This document shows positions 14,949-25,617 of a stretch of DNA of 64,000 nucleotides, piece after piece. This DNA is from Flavobacteriaceae bacterium CRH (GTDB lineage: Bacteria; Bacteroidota; Bacteroidia; Flavobacteriales; Flavobacteriaceae). The notes below the pieces were generated by a model. That model made no database searches, was not told where the DNA came from, and worked only from the letters and a program-made list of their open reading frames with translations. The DNA lies in contig LMAJ01000007.1 in NCBI GenBank assembly GCA_001507425.1, positions 62,001 through 126,000 of the forward strand, in the 5' to 3' direction. Each line of letters begins with the position of its first letter. The first letter of the stretch is position 1. The position numbers were made by a program, and so were the translations under genes.

Positions 14949-16145
14949 TTATCGAAGCATATTCTCAACTTCACTCAGTTTTCCGTCAACTTCATCAATT
15001 TGCAATCCTAAAATATTTGCAATTAGAGGATAAACAGAAACATTCTGAAATGTTTTTACTGTTTTATCTACTTTAAACGCCGGGCCTTTAGCATAAAAAA
15101 TAGCGTGCATATCTTTTTCGTCATTGTCATAACCGTGTGTACCGCCATTTATGTGTGTGCTTTCTTTGCCAACTAAACTCCATCCTTTGTCTGCTTCAAT
15201 AACAAAATCATGCACGCGCGGATTGGTGCCGTAATGCAGCCTTTTAGGAACTTCACTTGATTTCCAGAATTTAATATGAGGTGCTTTTTTTAAGGCATTT
15301 GCAATCGAATCCTGAAAACCAGGTTTTGCCTGAAGGCTCATAATAGGGTTAATTACATCTTTATAACCCAACCATTCCGGTTTTAAATAATCCAGAACAG
15401 CGACTTTTTTATCATTGCTGATATCGGCCATTCCGTGATCAGAAACAATAATTAAATTGATTTGTTTTCCGATGGCCAACTGATCTAATCTTCGGGATAG
15501 TTCTCCCATAATAGAATCCATTTTAATGACCATTTTTTTGTTTTCTGGAGAAAGCGGACCAAAATTATGTCCCGTATGATCTGGTTCATCAAAATATAAA
15601 GTAACTAAATGTGGACGTTGTTTTTCCGGAAGTTGTAACCATTTAAGAACGGTATCAATTCTGGTTTCGTACGGAATTTTATTGTCGTAATTTTTATAAT
15701 AACCTGGTCTACGTTTATCCAAGTCAGAACCTGGCCAAAAGAAAGAAGCAGTTTTTACGCCTTGTTGTTCCGCGACATTCCAAATTGGATTTCCGCCATA
15801 AAATCTGGAATCATTTTTTGCATTGGATGACAAAGAAAACGATTCATTCATTGCAGAATCATAAAAAACATTATTAATAATTCCGTGATGATCCGGGTAA
15901 AGTCCCGTTACAATAGAATAATGATTCGGAAAAGTTTTACTCGGATATGAAGGTTTCATTGACTTTGCATGAGTGCCTTCTTTTGCAATTTGTTTTAAAT
16001 TCGGAAGGTTAAATTGTTTCTGATAATCCCAACGGAATCCATCCATAGAAACTAAAACTACATAAGTGTCTTTATTGGTTTGGGCATTTACGAAAGAAAT
16101 TGAAAGAAAAATTAAAGATAGGAGAGAAGTAAAATGCTTTTTCAT
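14949..16145 (-). CDS. Secreted nucleotide pyrophosphatase/phosphodiesterase (ENPP-like)
   Basis: The 398-residue protein has a signal peptide (KKHFTSLLSLIFLSISFVNAQ). It belongs to the type I phosphodiesterase branch of the alkaline phosphatase superfamily. Metal and nucleophile sites are visible: VLVSMDGFRWDY (metal Asp), PSYPSKTFPNHYSIVTGLYP (nucleophilic Thr in KTFPNH), FDEPDHTGHNFGP (Asp and His ligands), IIVSDHGMAD (Asp-His) and GTHGYDN (His). The family hydrolyses nucleotide or phospholipid diester bonds, and a periplasmic or surface location is likely. It is a single gene convergent with the SDR gene. Confidence 0.9.
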   Translation of the reverse strand: MKKHFTSLLSLIFLSISFVNAQTNKDTYVVLVSMDGFRWDYQKQFNLPNLKQIAKEGTHAKSMKPSYPSKTFPNHYSIVTGLYPDHHGIINNVFYDSAMNESFSLSSNAKNDSRFYGGNPIWNVAEQQGVKTASFFWPGSDLDKRRPGYYKNYDNKIPYETRIDTVLKWLQLPEKQRPHLVTLYFDEPDHTGHNFGPLSPENKKMVIKMDSIMGELSRRLDQLAIGKQINLIIVSDHGMADISNDKKVAVLDYLKPEWLGYKDVINPIMSLQAKPGFQDSIANALKKAPHIKFWKSSEVPKRLHYGTNPRVHDFVIEADKGWSLVGKESTHINGGTHGYDNDEKDMHAIFYAKGPAFKVDKTVKTFQNVSVYPLIANILGLQIDEVDGKLSEVENMLR

Positions 16146-16220
16146 TATTTGAATTTATTATAATCGCAAAGGTAGAGATAACAGATTTTTTAAAGAAAAA
16201 CAGAATGTTAAATAAAGGTA

Positions 16221-16287
16221 TAGCCACGAATTCACGAATTTTTTACTCTCAAAGATTGTCAAAAATTAATTCGTGAATTCGTGGCTA
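16221..16287. repeat. Palindromic repeat TAGCCACGAATTCACGAATT and its inverse
   Basis: A 20-base arm at 16221-16240 and its exact inverse at 16268-16287 are separated by a 27-base AT-rich spacer. It is a REP-like element placed between the phosphodiesterase start and the groEL terminator. Confidence 0.8.
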
Positions 16288-16292
16288 AAAAA

Positions 16293-16320
16293 AAAACGCC
16301 AGACATAAATCTGGCGTTTT
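16293..16320 (-). terminator. groEL terminator
   Basis: AAAACGCCAGA and TCTGGCGTTTT form an 11-bp stem around CATAAA, 25 bases past the groEL stop. In the leftward direction the stem is followed by further T (the A-run at 16286-16296 on the plus strand). Confidence 0.88.
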
Positions 16321-16344
16321 AAATTTTAAAAAGTTAAGAACGAA

Positions 16345-17982
<1,638 letters not shown>

Positions 17983-18046
17983 TTAGTTTAAAGTTTTATT
18001 TGTTTCAGGTTTTCTCCCGATACTTATTCTTAAGACTTATGCTTTT

Positions 18047-18322
18047 TTAGATAATTGCAAGGATGTCGTCCTCACGCATGATCAAATAATCAGTTCCTTC
18101 AAGTTTTAATTCTGTACCTGCATATTTACCGTAAAGAACAGTATCACCCACTTTAACGGTCATAGTATGATCTTTAGATCCGTTTCCTACAGCAACTACA
18201 GTTCCTTTTTGTGGTTTTTCTTTGGCAGTATCCGGAATAAAAATCCCTGAGGCAGTTTTAGTTTCAGCTGCAACAGGCTCAATAAGTACGCGATCTGAAA
18301 GCGGTTTAATGTTTAAGGCCAT
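18047..18322 (-). CDS. groES: Co-chaperonin GroES
   Basis: The 91-residue protein has the family hallmarks [13 protein letters not shown] at the N-terminus, the mobile loop [16 protein letters not shown], and [13 protein letters not shown] and [12 protein letters not shown] at the end. It caps GroEL. First gene of the groES-groEL operon. It is separated from secG by a terminator (18418-18444), so it has its own promoter in the ~95 bases upstream. Confidence 0.99.
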   Translation of the reverse strand: MALNIKPLSDRVLIEPVAAETKTASGIFIPDTAKEKPQKGTVVAVGNGSKDHTMTVKVGDTVLYGKYAGTELKLEGTDYLIMREDDILAII

Positions 18323-18372
18323 GATTTTATATTATTATAAGTTATACGTTTTTTTTATGTTCAATTAACTTT

Positions 18373-18386
18373 CAGAAATTGTGCCA
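18373..18386 (-). promoter_or_regulatory. Sigma-54-like half site upstream of groES
   Basis: On the minus strand TGGCACAATTTCTGA resembles the sigma-54 promoter consensus TGGCAC-N5-TTGC. The -24 half is perfect and the -12 half is off by C to A (TGA for TGC). The position would give a leader of about 38 bases. No TAnnTTTG box was found in this interval. Speculative. Confidence 0.2.
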
Positions 18387-18417
18387 TGCTGTTTTAACTG
18401 ACATTATTTCCTAAAAA

Positions 18418-18444
18418 AAATGCCAGCTTTGACAGGCTGGCATT
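18418..18444 (-). terminator. secG terminator
   Basis: AAATGCCAGC and GCTGGCATTT pair around TTTGACAG, 19 bases past the secG stop, with a T-run on the minus strand. Confidence 0.85.
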
Positions 18445-18463
18445 TCATTTTATATCAAAATTA

Positions 18464-18805
18464 TTATTTTGCTGCAGGAGCTGCCGGAGCAGGAGTTTGC
18501 TGTACCGGTGCAACTGGTGTATTTGTTGCAGGAGCTTCTGTTTTTTCAATAATTTTAGAATCAGTATCGCTTAATGATCCAGTAAAGCTTAAGCTTGAAA
18601 GTAAGATTAAAGCAATAAGGATAGTAGCCAATGTCCAAGTACTTTTATCTAAAAAGTCAGTTGTTTTTTGTACTCCACCTAACATTTGAGTTCCGCTAAT
18701 TGTAGACGACAATCCGCCTCCTTTAGGGTTTTGAACCATGATTACTACGATCAATAGAAAACAAACTATTGTCATTAAAACTAAAAAAATTGAAAATGTG
18801 CTCAT
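18464..18805 (-). CDS. secG: Preprotein translocase subunit SecG
   Basis: The 113-residue protein has two membrane helices (FLVLMTIVCFLLIVVIMVQ and ATILIALILLSSLSF) joined by the characteristic loop QNPKGGGLSSTISGTQMLGG. It assists SecYE-mediated export in the inner membrane. The Ala/Pro-rich C-terminal tail (PVAPVQQTPAPAAPAAK) is typical of Bacteroidota SecG. It starts three bases after the stop of the Glu-rich TPR gene, so the two are cotranscribed. Confidence 0.95.
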   Translation of the reverse strand: MSTFSIFLVLMTIVCFLLIVVIMVQNPKGGGLSSTISGTQMLGGVQKTTDFLDKSTWTLATILIALILLSSLSFTGSLSDTDSKIIEKTEAPATNTPVAPVQQTPAPAAPAAK

Positions 18806-18808
18806 TGC

Positions 18809-20632
18809 TTAATTATTATTGTTATTTTGTTGTAAAATCTTAATATCCGAAATACGGTCTGCAAAGAAACTAATTTTTTCTGGATATTTCAAAATTAATA
18901 TTTCATATGCTTGTATTGCTTTTGTATATTTTTTTTGTTCCAAATATACTCTGGCCAACGTTTCTGTCATTAAGTAAGAATTATCTTCCTGATTAATGTC
19001 AAATTGAATTGGAGGAAGCGTTGTAGCTGTTGCTTTAACGGGCGGAATTTTAGGATTAGTTTCGATGAACTTATTAATCAATTCTGCTTTTTTCTTTTTT
19101 TCGTCTTCAACTATTTCAGGTTCAATAACTATTTTTTTCTCTGCAATATTCTCAATAACAGGTTCCGGAGTTTTTTCTACTTTTTTGACTTCTTGAATTT
19201 GTTTTACCTCTTCAACTTTTTCTATAACTTCATTTGTTCTGTCAATAGGTTCCGGTCTTGCTAATTGTAGCCACTCCTGAAAAGAGTGTTTTTCACTCAC
19301 TGAAAAATCCAGAGGCTTGCCTATTTCCAGATTTTCCTCAGCAACTTTTACGGTTTCTTCTAATAGAGTTTCTTTACTTTCTTCTTCGATTACTATTGGT
19401 TCTTCAATAATAATACTTGTAACTTCAATTGGTTCTTCTTCCGGAGTTTTTACTTCTTCAGAAACAATTGTTGTAGTTTCCTGAGGTTCTTCTATAAATG
19501 TTGGTTCTTCAAGAATAACAGTAATAACTTCCTTAGAATCTTCTTCAATATTTTTTGGCTCTTCTATAGTAACTGAAGCCACTTCGTTAGGCTCTTCTTT
19601 TTCTGCTTCTTCTACAGTTTTTACTTCATCAAAAACAACCGTTGCAACTTCTTTAGGTAATTCTATAAATTTTGGTTCTTCAATAATAATTGCATCTGAA
19701 GGTTTTGATTCTTCAAAAACAACAGTTGTAGATTCTTTTATAGACTTATATATAGATTCTTCAATAGGATCTATTCGAATTTCATTGTATTTTTTCTCCT
19801 CTTCAATAATTGGAGTAGTTTCTTGAATAGGAGTTATAACAGTTTTCTCAATAATAGGATCTTCTGCTTCATCGGTTACTATTTCATCAAAAAAGGTTAT
19901 TCTTTCTTTAACAGGAACAGAAATAACTTCTTCTTGTATAGTTTCAATTATTGGCTGTTCTTCGGTTTTTACATCTTCTTCAAGAGTAACGATTGGTGTT
20001 TCTTCAAACGAAGTTTCGGCAGCTTCTATAATAGGTTGCTCTTCTGTTTTTATTGCTTCTTCAAAAACAACTGATGGTGTTTCTTCAGCTGGAGTTGAAA
20101 TGGTTTCTTCAACAATATCATCAACAAATTTTTCTTCGGTTGTAATTTCTTCAACAGGATTTAAAATAACTTCTTCAGTAACAGAATCATTAATTTTTTC
20201 CTCGATTTTAAGAGGTTCGTCAAATGATGCTGAAGTAGCTTGTCGTATCGAAGTTAAAATAGATTGTTCAAGCGGATCAATTCTGGCTTCGGGAATTTTT
20301 TTGGTTTCTTCAGGCAAAACAAGCTCGCTGTCTAAAACATTCATATTTAAAAGATCACGAAGTTTTCGATCGTAAAATTCATTTTGAATTGAAGTAAAAG
20401 TTTCTGAAGTAATAAAATCAAATAAAACAGAACGATCTGTAGTATGTGCCGCTGTAACTTTTAAAGCATAATTATACTTAAAACTATTTTGATTATAAAG
20501 CCCTTTTAATCGCAATGCACGCGCACTTTGAAAATACGGAAATTCAATCAAAACATTGCCTAATGATTCCGTTTGCTTTTCTGTAATCGCATCGGGTTTG
20601 TTTATTAGGTATGTATAATCAGTAACATTCAT
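18809..20632 (-). CDS. Glu-rich repeat protein with terminal TPR-like segments
   Basis: The 607-residue protein has an N-terminal helical region (about 1-110) resembling the cytoplasmic start of flavobacterial TPR proteins. A long low-complexity central region (about 120-500) is built of Glu/Thr/Val/Ile repeats (variants of VTIEEPKNIEEDSKEV). The C-terminus carries one clear tetratricopeptide unit (ETLARVYLEQKKYTKAIQAY). No signal peptide is present. It lies between lptE and secG, an order conserved in flavobacteria as far as I recall, but the function is unknown; a scaffold is possible. The repeat region is slippage prone and probably length-variable between strains. Confidence 0.8.
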   Translation of the reverse strand: MNVTDYTYLINKPDAITEKQTESLGNVLIEFPYFQSARALRLKGLYNQNSFKYNYALKVTAAHTTDRSVLFDFITSETFTSIQNEFYDRKLRDLLNMNVLDSELVLPEETKKIPEARIDPLEQSILTSIRQATSASFDEPLKIEEKINDSVTEEVILNPVEEITTEEKFVDDIVEETISTPAEETPSVVFEEAIKTEEQPIIEAAETSFEETPIVTLEEDVKTEEQPIIETIQEEVISVPVKERITFFDEIVTDEAEDPIIEKTVITPIQETTPIIEEEKKYNEIRIDPIEESIYKSIKESTTVVFEESKPSDAIIIEEPKFIELPKEVATVVFDEVKTVEEAEKEEPNEVASVTIEEPKNIEEDSKEVITVILEEPTFIEEPQETTTIVSEEVKTPEEEPIEVTSIIIEEPIVIEEESKETLLEETVKVAEENLEIGKPLDFSVSEKHSFQEWLQLARPEPIDRTNEVIEKVEEVKQIQEVKKVEKTPEPVIENIAEKKIVIEPEIVEDEKKKKAELINKFIETNPKIPPVKATATTLPPIQFDINQEDNSYLMTETLARVYLEQKKYTKAIQAYEILILKYPEKISFFADRISDIKILQQNNNNN

Positions 20633-20734
20633 TATTTTTTGTTTAATAGTGGATTTGTCTATTTGTTTAATGGAATTGATTTGTTAAACTATTTATCGAT
20701 TCAACGAATAAACGATTTAACAATTAAACCAAAA

Positions 20735-21238
20735 TTACCATTTTGCCAATGATTCATTAAAGATATCCTGGGTAATCCGGTCATAAATTTCTTTTATGGC
20801 AGCATTTAAAGACGAACCAACAAGTTGTGTTGTTCCCGGATAATCTTTATAGAATTCGAAAGTTTTCTCAAAATCATCCGTTTCCTTTTTTCTATTGGTA
20901 AAACGAACCTGTATCCTGATTGTCAAACGGTTTTGTGCTGCCTGCTGATCTGCCGTTGCAGTCATAGGTGTTGTTCTGTAATCTACAATTTCTCCTTCAT
21001 ACGTCAAATCGCCACCGCTGCTTACTAAGTTTAAGTTCGTTTGATTTTGAATTAAATCCTGTAAAGCCAAGGTAAAATCCCTGTCGATTCCGGGTTCGAT
21101 TAAATCAGCATTATTCTGAAAAAAGTTAACCTGAAAAGTTTCAGCATCAATTTTTCCTGTTCCTGTAAAGTTATAAAATCCGCAACCGCTTAACATGAAT
21201 AAGCTGATTAATGCGAAGAAAGAATATATTTTTTTCAT
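20735..21238 (-). CDS. lptE: LptE-family lipoprotein (LPS transport)
   Basis: The start is placed at 21238 (MKKIYSFFALISLFMLSGCG) because it begins a lipoprotein signal with lipobox LSGC; the 13 codons upstream are non-signal sequence. The 167-aa protein has the LptE pattern GCGFYNFTGTGKI, TLALQDLIQNQTNLNLV, LTYEGEIVDYRTTPMTA and a late KEIYDRITQDIFNESLAKW. LptE plugs the LptD barrel at the outer membrane. It sits in the run sigma-54 activator, lptE, TPR protein, secG. Confidence 0.88.
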   Translation of the reverse strand: MKKIYSFFALISLFMLSGCGFYNFTGTGKIDAETFQVNFFQNNADLIEPGIDRDFTLALQDLIQNQTNLNLVSSGGDLTYEGEIVDYRTTPMTATADQQAAQNRLTIRIQVRFTNRKKETDDFEKTFEFYKDYPGTTQLVGSSLNAAIKEIYDRITQDIFNESLAKW

Positions 21239-21378
21239 AAAATGTAATGGTAATAAATTCCAAAATTTAAATTCCAAATTCCAATTGGTCAGGGAACTTC
21301 CAATCTTTTAAACTTCCAACTTCCAATTATTTTTCAAATATAGCAATTTGGAATTTGGAATTTATTCTTTGGAATTTT

Positions 21379-22635
21379 CTATAGGTCAAATTGTTTAATT
21401 TTTCGGTATAAAGTCCTTTCAGAAATACCTAATTCGTCAGCGGCAGCTTTTCGTTTTCCCTTATTTTTTTCTAATGATTTTTTGATCATTTCGATTTCTT
21501 TTTGTTCTAAACGCAAAATTTCTTCCTCTTCAATTGTTTCGGCAAATAAGTAATTGTCATCTTGTATCTGATAATTATCTTCGCGCGTTGCAGGCGTCAT
21601 AACTGCGGTTCTTGGTTCTTCTTCAAAATCTATTTCGCTGTCATTTTCCTGTGAACCGTATATTTTCTGAATTAAATTTGGATTGATATCCTGTACTTTA
21701 GAACTTCCGTTTTTCATTAATTCTAAGGTAAGTTTTTTCAAATCATTCAAATCGCTTTTCATGTCAAAAAGCACTTTGTATAAAATATCTCTTTCGGTAC
21801 TAAAATCGCTTTCTTTTTTCTTATCGTTAATTACAGACGGCAAGTTGCTTCCTTCGGTAGGCAAATACGATCGTAAAGTAGCCAATGTAATATCGCGATT
21901 GGTTTCTAAAACCGAAATTTGCTCGGCTACATTTCGCAACTGACGAATGTTTCCGTTCCATCTGAATTTTTGTAAAAGCTGTACCGCGTCATCGTCTAAT
22001 TTCAACGGAGGCATTTTGTATTTATGAGCAAAATCGGCCACAAATTTTCTGAACAATAAATGAATGTCGTCATTTCGCTCACGCAAAGGCGGTAATGTAA
22101 TTTCGACTGTTGTTAGACGATAATACAAATCTTCACGGAATTTTCCTTTTTGTATAGCATTAAATAAATTGACGTTGGTTGCAGCAACAATGCGAACATT
22201 TGTTTTTTGAACCTGAGAGGAACCTACTTTTATAAATTCTCCATTTTCGAGTACACGAAGTAAACGAACCTGGGTTGTTAAAGGCAATTCACCCACTTCA
22301 TCAAGAAAAATAGTTCCGCCATCAGCTACTTCAAAATAACCTTCACGCGTACTTGTTGCACCGGTAAAAGCCCCTTTTTCATGACCAAAAAGTTCACTGT
22401 CAATAGTTCCCTCCGGAATAGCTCCACAGTTTACAGCAATATATTTTCCGTGTTTTCTATGCGAAAGCGAATGGATTATTCTCGGAATATTTTCTTTACC
22501 AACACCACTTTCCCCGGTTACCATTACCGAGATATCAGTAGGCGCAACCTGAATGGCTTTTTCAATGGCGCGATTTAATTTCGGGTCATTTCCAATAATC
22601 TCAAATCGTTGTTTTATTGCTTGAACTGTTTCCAT
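21379..22635 (-). CDS. Sigma-54-dependent transcriptional activator without receiver domain
   Basis: The 418-residue protein begins almost directly with the AAA+ domain: Walker A GESGVGKEN, the sigma-54 contact loop GAFTGATS, Walker B GGTIFLDEVGELP, and arginine-finger region FREDLYYRL. A linker with variable acidic sequence follows, then a Fis-type HTH at the C-terminus (GKRKAAADELGISERTLYRK). No REC, GAF or PAS domain precedes the AAA+ core, so activity must be set by protein interaction or expression level. It lies upstream of lptE in the leftward run, suggesting a role in envelope gene control; targets are unknown. Confidence 0.93.
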   Translation of the reverse strand: METVQAIKQRFEIIGNDPKLNRAIEKAIQVAPTDISVMVTGESGVGKENIPRIIHSLSHRKHGKYIAVNCGAIPEGTIDSELFGHEKGAFTGATSTREGYFEVADGGTIFLDEVGELPLTTQVRLLRVLENGEFIKVGSSQVQKTNVRIVAATNVNLFNAIQKGKFREDLYYRLTTVEITLPPLRERNDDIHLLFRKFVADFAHKYKMPPLKLDDDAVQLLQKFRWNGNIRQLRNVAEQISVLETNRDITLATLRSYLPTEGSNLPSVINDKKKESDFSTERDILYKVLFDMKSDLNDLKKLTLELMKNGSSKVQDINPNLIQKIYGSQENDSEIDFEEEPRTAVMTPATREDNYQIQDDNYLFAETIEEEEILRLEQKEIEMIKKSLEKNKGKRKAAADELGISERTLYRKIKQFDL

Positions 22636-22692
22636 GTATATTTTGTTTCAAGTTTTTGTTTGTTTCAGGTTTCAAGATTTGCCCTTTTGCCC

Positions 22693-23214
22693 TTAACTTT
22701 TTAAACTCTTTTTTATGTCGATTGAATTAAAAAGTTGTTTTAATTCATTGTATTGATTGTCTTTTAAATTTTCCTTAATGATTGGTAATGCTGAATTTTT
22801 ATTTAGATAAATCAATAACCAATTATCTGTTTCTTTAATTTGAAAAGATTCTTTCCAAAGATTTTCAATTTTAAAACTTTCTCCTTCTTGTATAAAGAAA
22901 TCTTTTGTAAAAGTTATTTTTTGAAACTCTAGGTTTTTTTTATTTTTAAGAATATTCTTTTTGATGTTTGAGAGTGTTAGAAAATATATACCTATCCAAA
23001 TTAAAATAACCATTCCAAAAGGTATAAGATCAAAAAAATCCCATTTTAGATTGGTTTGAGATTCTGTAGTTGCTGAAATTATGTTTTGCAAAAGAATAAA
23101 AAAGAAAACAAAAATAATCACTTTTACAAAACGCATTCTCAAAAGCAGGTATTTAGAAACTTTAACTAATGTATCTATATTTGGTTTGTATTCAATGATA
23201 ATTTCTTTTTCCAT
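22693..23214 (-). CDS. YcxB-like membrane protein
   Basis: The 173-residue protein has two membrane helices (about 28-47, VKVIIFVFFFILL; about 64-88, IPFGMVILIWIGIYFLTL). The cytoplasmic domain has the YcxB-like layout: FTKDFFIQEGESFKIENLWK, then a strand DNWLLIYLNKNSALPIIKEN. The function of the family is unknown. It lies between miaB and the sigma-54 activator with gaps of about 90 and 57 bases, possibly in the same transcript, though its AT-rich composition differs from both. Confidence 0.65.
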   Translation of the reverse strand: MEKEIIIEYKPNIDTLVKVSKYLLLRMRFVKVIIFVFFFILLQNIISATTESQTNLKWDFFDLIPFGMVILIWIGIYFLTLSNIKKNILKNKKNLEFQKITFTKDFFIQEGESFKIENLWKESFQIKETDNWLLIYLNKNSALPIIKENLKDNQYNELKQLFNSIDIKKSLKS

Positions 23215-23304
23215 TCTTATTTTTATTTGGCTTTTAATAATTCTTTAAAATCTAATATGAGTTTCAAGTTACGGAAATAACCTGAAACTTGAAACGTGAA
23301 ACAA

Positions 23305-24750
23305 TTAATTCATATTGCTCAAACCCACCGCTTCACCTTTCAAAGTTCCACTAGTACAGCTCACGATTTTTACATTTACGAAATCTCCAATTTTATAATT
23401 ATCTTTTGGGAAAACTACCGTAATACTTTGAGAGTTTCTTCCTGAAAATTCCTCGGTTGATTTTTTAGAAACTTTTTCGACTAAAACTTCAACAACTTGC
23501 CCAACAAATTCTTCACTTCTAAACCAGGCGTGTTTTTGTTGTAAATCGACAATTTCCTGTAATCTTCGGGCTTTGGTTTCTTCGGCAACATCATCTTCCA
23601 TTTTTCTTCCGGCCAAAGTTCCCGGGCGTTCAGAATACGAATACATATAACCGAAATTATATTTCACATATTCCATCAAACTCATGGTGTCTTTGTGATC
23701 TTCTTCGGTTTCTGTTGGAAAACCGGCAATCATATCTTGGGAAATCGAAGCATTCGGAATAATTGCTCTGATTTTGTCGATCAAAGTCATGTATTCTTCA
23801 CGAGTGTGCAAACGATTCATTTCTTTTAAAATTCTGTTACTTCCAGACTGAACCGGTAAGTGAATGTGTTTACAGATATTTGGATGTTTCGCAATAACAT
23901 GCAAAACACTTTCGTGCATATCCTGCGGATTTGAAGTTGAAAATCGGATACGCATTTTAGGGAATCCAACAGCAACCATTTCAAGTAATTGATCAAAATC
24001 TACCGCAGTGGCTTTTTGCATTTCAGAGGCGCTTACAAAATCTTTTTTCAAACCGCCTCCGTACCAAAGGTAACTGTCAACGTTTTGCCCTAAAAGCGTA
24101 ATTTCTTTAAAACCGTTATCCCACAAATCCTGAATTTCTTTCATTATACTTTGCGGTTCTCGGCTGCGCTCACGTCCGCGGGTAAAAGGTACAACGCAAA
24201 ACGTACACATATTATCGCAACCGCGCGTGATTGAAACCAAAGCTGTAATTCCGTTACTCATCAAACGAACCGGCGAAATATCTCCGTACGTTTCTTCTTT
24301 GGATAGAATTACATTAATGGCGTCGCGGCCTTCTTCAACTTCAGCCAATAAATTAGGTAAATCTTTATAAGCGTCAGGTCCAACAACAAGGTCGACTATT
24401 TTTTCTTCCTCCAAAAACTGACTTTTCAAACGCTCGGCCATACAGCCCAAAACGCCTACTTTCATTTTTGGGTTAATACGCTTAACCGCATTATATTTTT
24501 CCAGACGTTTACGAATAGTTTGTTCTGCCTTATCTCGAATCGAGCAGGTGTTTACAAGTACTAAGTCAGCATCTTCAAGGGTTTGTGTAGTATTGTATCC
24601 GTTTATTGATAAAATAGAAGCTACGATTTCACTATCCGAAAAATTCATCGCACAACCGTAACTTTCAATAAAAAGTTTTTTCGTATTCTCAGGTTTATTC
24701 TCTAAAACAAGACTTTCGCCCTGTTTACTTTCTTCAATAATCTTTTCCAT
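23305..24750 (-). CDS. miaB: tRNA-2-methylthio-N6-dimethylallyladenosine synthase MiaB
   Basis: The 481-residue protein has the three MiaB parts. The N-terminal UPF0004 domain holds the auxiliary-cluster cysteines (ESYGCAMNFSDSE, LVNTCSIRDKA, GVLGCMAER). The radical SAM core holds the CxxxCxxC motif (GCDNMCTFCVVPFTRGRE, about 178-195), and the C-terminal TRAM domain ends at VNVKIVSCTSGTLKGEA. It adds a methylthio group to i6A37 of tRNAs reading UNN codons. First gene of the leftward housekeeping run. Confidence 0.97.
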   Translation of the reverse strand: MEKIIEESKQGESLVLENKPENTKKLFIESYGCAMNFSDSEIVASILSINGYNTTQTLEDADLVLVNTCSIRDKAEQTIRKRLEKYNAVKRINPKMKVGVLGCMAERLKSQFLEEEKIVDLVVGPDAYKDLPNLLAEVEEGRDAINVILSKEETYGDISPVRLMSNGITALVSITRGCDNMCTFCVVPFTRGRERSREPQSIMKEIQDLWDNGFKEITLLGQNVDSYLWYGGGLKKDFVSASEMQKATAVDFDQLLEMVAVGFPKMRIRFSTSNPQDMHESVLHVIAKHPNICKHIHLPVQSGSNRILKEMNRLHTREEYMTLIDKIRAIIPNASISQDMIAGFPTETEEDHKDTMSLMEYVKYNFGYMYSYSERPGTLAGRKMEDDVAEETKARRLQEIVDLQQKHAWFRSEEFVGQVVEVLVEKVSKKSTEEFSGRNSQSITVVFPKDNYKIGDFVNVKIVSCTSGTLKGEAVGLSNMN

Positions 24751-24883
24751 TGTATAATTTCAAAGTGCAAAGATAACGCAAAAGGTATAAATATGACAAG
24801 ATGTCAGATAAAGAATTAACAATGTTTTCAAAATTGTTGATAGATTCTGAATCGTAAATTTTAGAAGTCAGATTACCACGGAG

Positions 24884-25261
24884 TTATTCAAAAAACTTCT
24901 TTTTAGAATTATCATTCCAACCCGCCTGATTCGAATGTTCAACATAAAATATTTTAAGATCGGCCTGATTCGCATATTGTGTAAAGAATATTTTTTTGTC
25001 GGCCTGGTTTCCATATTCAGTAAAAAACCATTTTCCATCATTTTCTCCGGCCTGATTGTTATGATTTACTCTATAGACTTTTAGGTCGGCAATATTAGCA
25101 TATTTTACTATAAAAACTTTTACGTCGGCTTGATTAGCATATTCAACAGAAAATACTTTTTGGGCTTTTGCCGAGAAAGTAAAAACAATAATAACTACAA
25201 AGTATAGTTTACTAATTTGAGCTTTTAAAATTTTTGATTTATTGAATGTGGTAGTATTCAT
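24884..25261 (-). CDS. Secreted DUF6150-type protein with YANQAD repeats
   Basis: The start is the ATG at 25261; the frame is open further but only from a TTG. The 125-aa protein has a signal peptide (YFVVIIVFTFSAKAQKV). Seven beta-strand repeats follow with the pattern (Y/H)xNQA(D/G)xKxF: VEYANQADVKVFIV, KYANIADLKVYRV, NHNNQAGEND, EYGNQADKKIFF, QYANQADLKIFYV, EHSNQAGWND. The Gly-free regular repeat suggests a small beta-sheet protein on the periplasmic side. The function is unknown. It is divergent from topA. Confidence 0.8.
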   Translation of the reverse strand: MNTTTFNKSKILKAQISKLYFVVIIVFTFSAKAQKVFSVEYANQADVKVFIVKYANIADLKVYRVNHNNQAGENDGKWFFTEYGNQADKKIFFTQYANQADLKIFYVEHSNQAGWNDNSKKKFFE

Positions 25262-25617
25262 AAATATATTTTTTAAAAATTTATAAAAAAATAGAGAAGC
25301 CTGTTTTTGTAAAACCAAATATAAGATTTTCTCGTAATTGAGGAATTACGAATTCGAGGTTAAAGCAATCAGATTTGATTATTCTTGGTTGAAGTAGTTA
25401 AGGATAAATACTGTAAGTATAATTCTAGGTTTATACTTTAAGATTAATTGGTATAATATGCCATTAAATCATTAAAAATTATACCTATATATATAATAGA
25501 TCAGATAACAGATAAATCTGCAATTTTTAGAAACATAATATTAAAATAACTCAAAAATGCGTTATCAAGGTTAATATTTAAAAAAAATAGATACTTTTGT
25601 TGCAGAAAAATAGAGCA
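25262..25617. other. Divergent intergenic region before topA
   Basis: This AT-rich 356-base stretch lies between the DUF6150 gene and topA. The only element I can support is the topA -7 box TACTTTTG at 25592-25599, 18 bases before the ATG. No terminators or repeats stand out. Confidence 0.5.
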
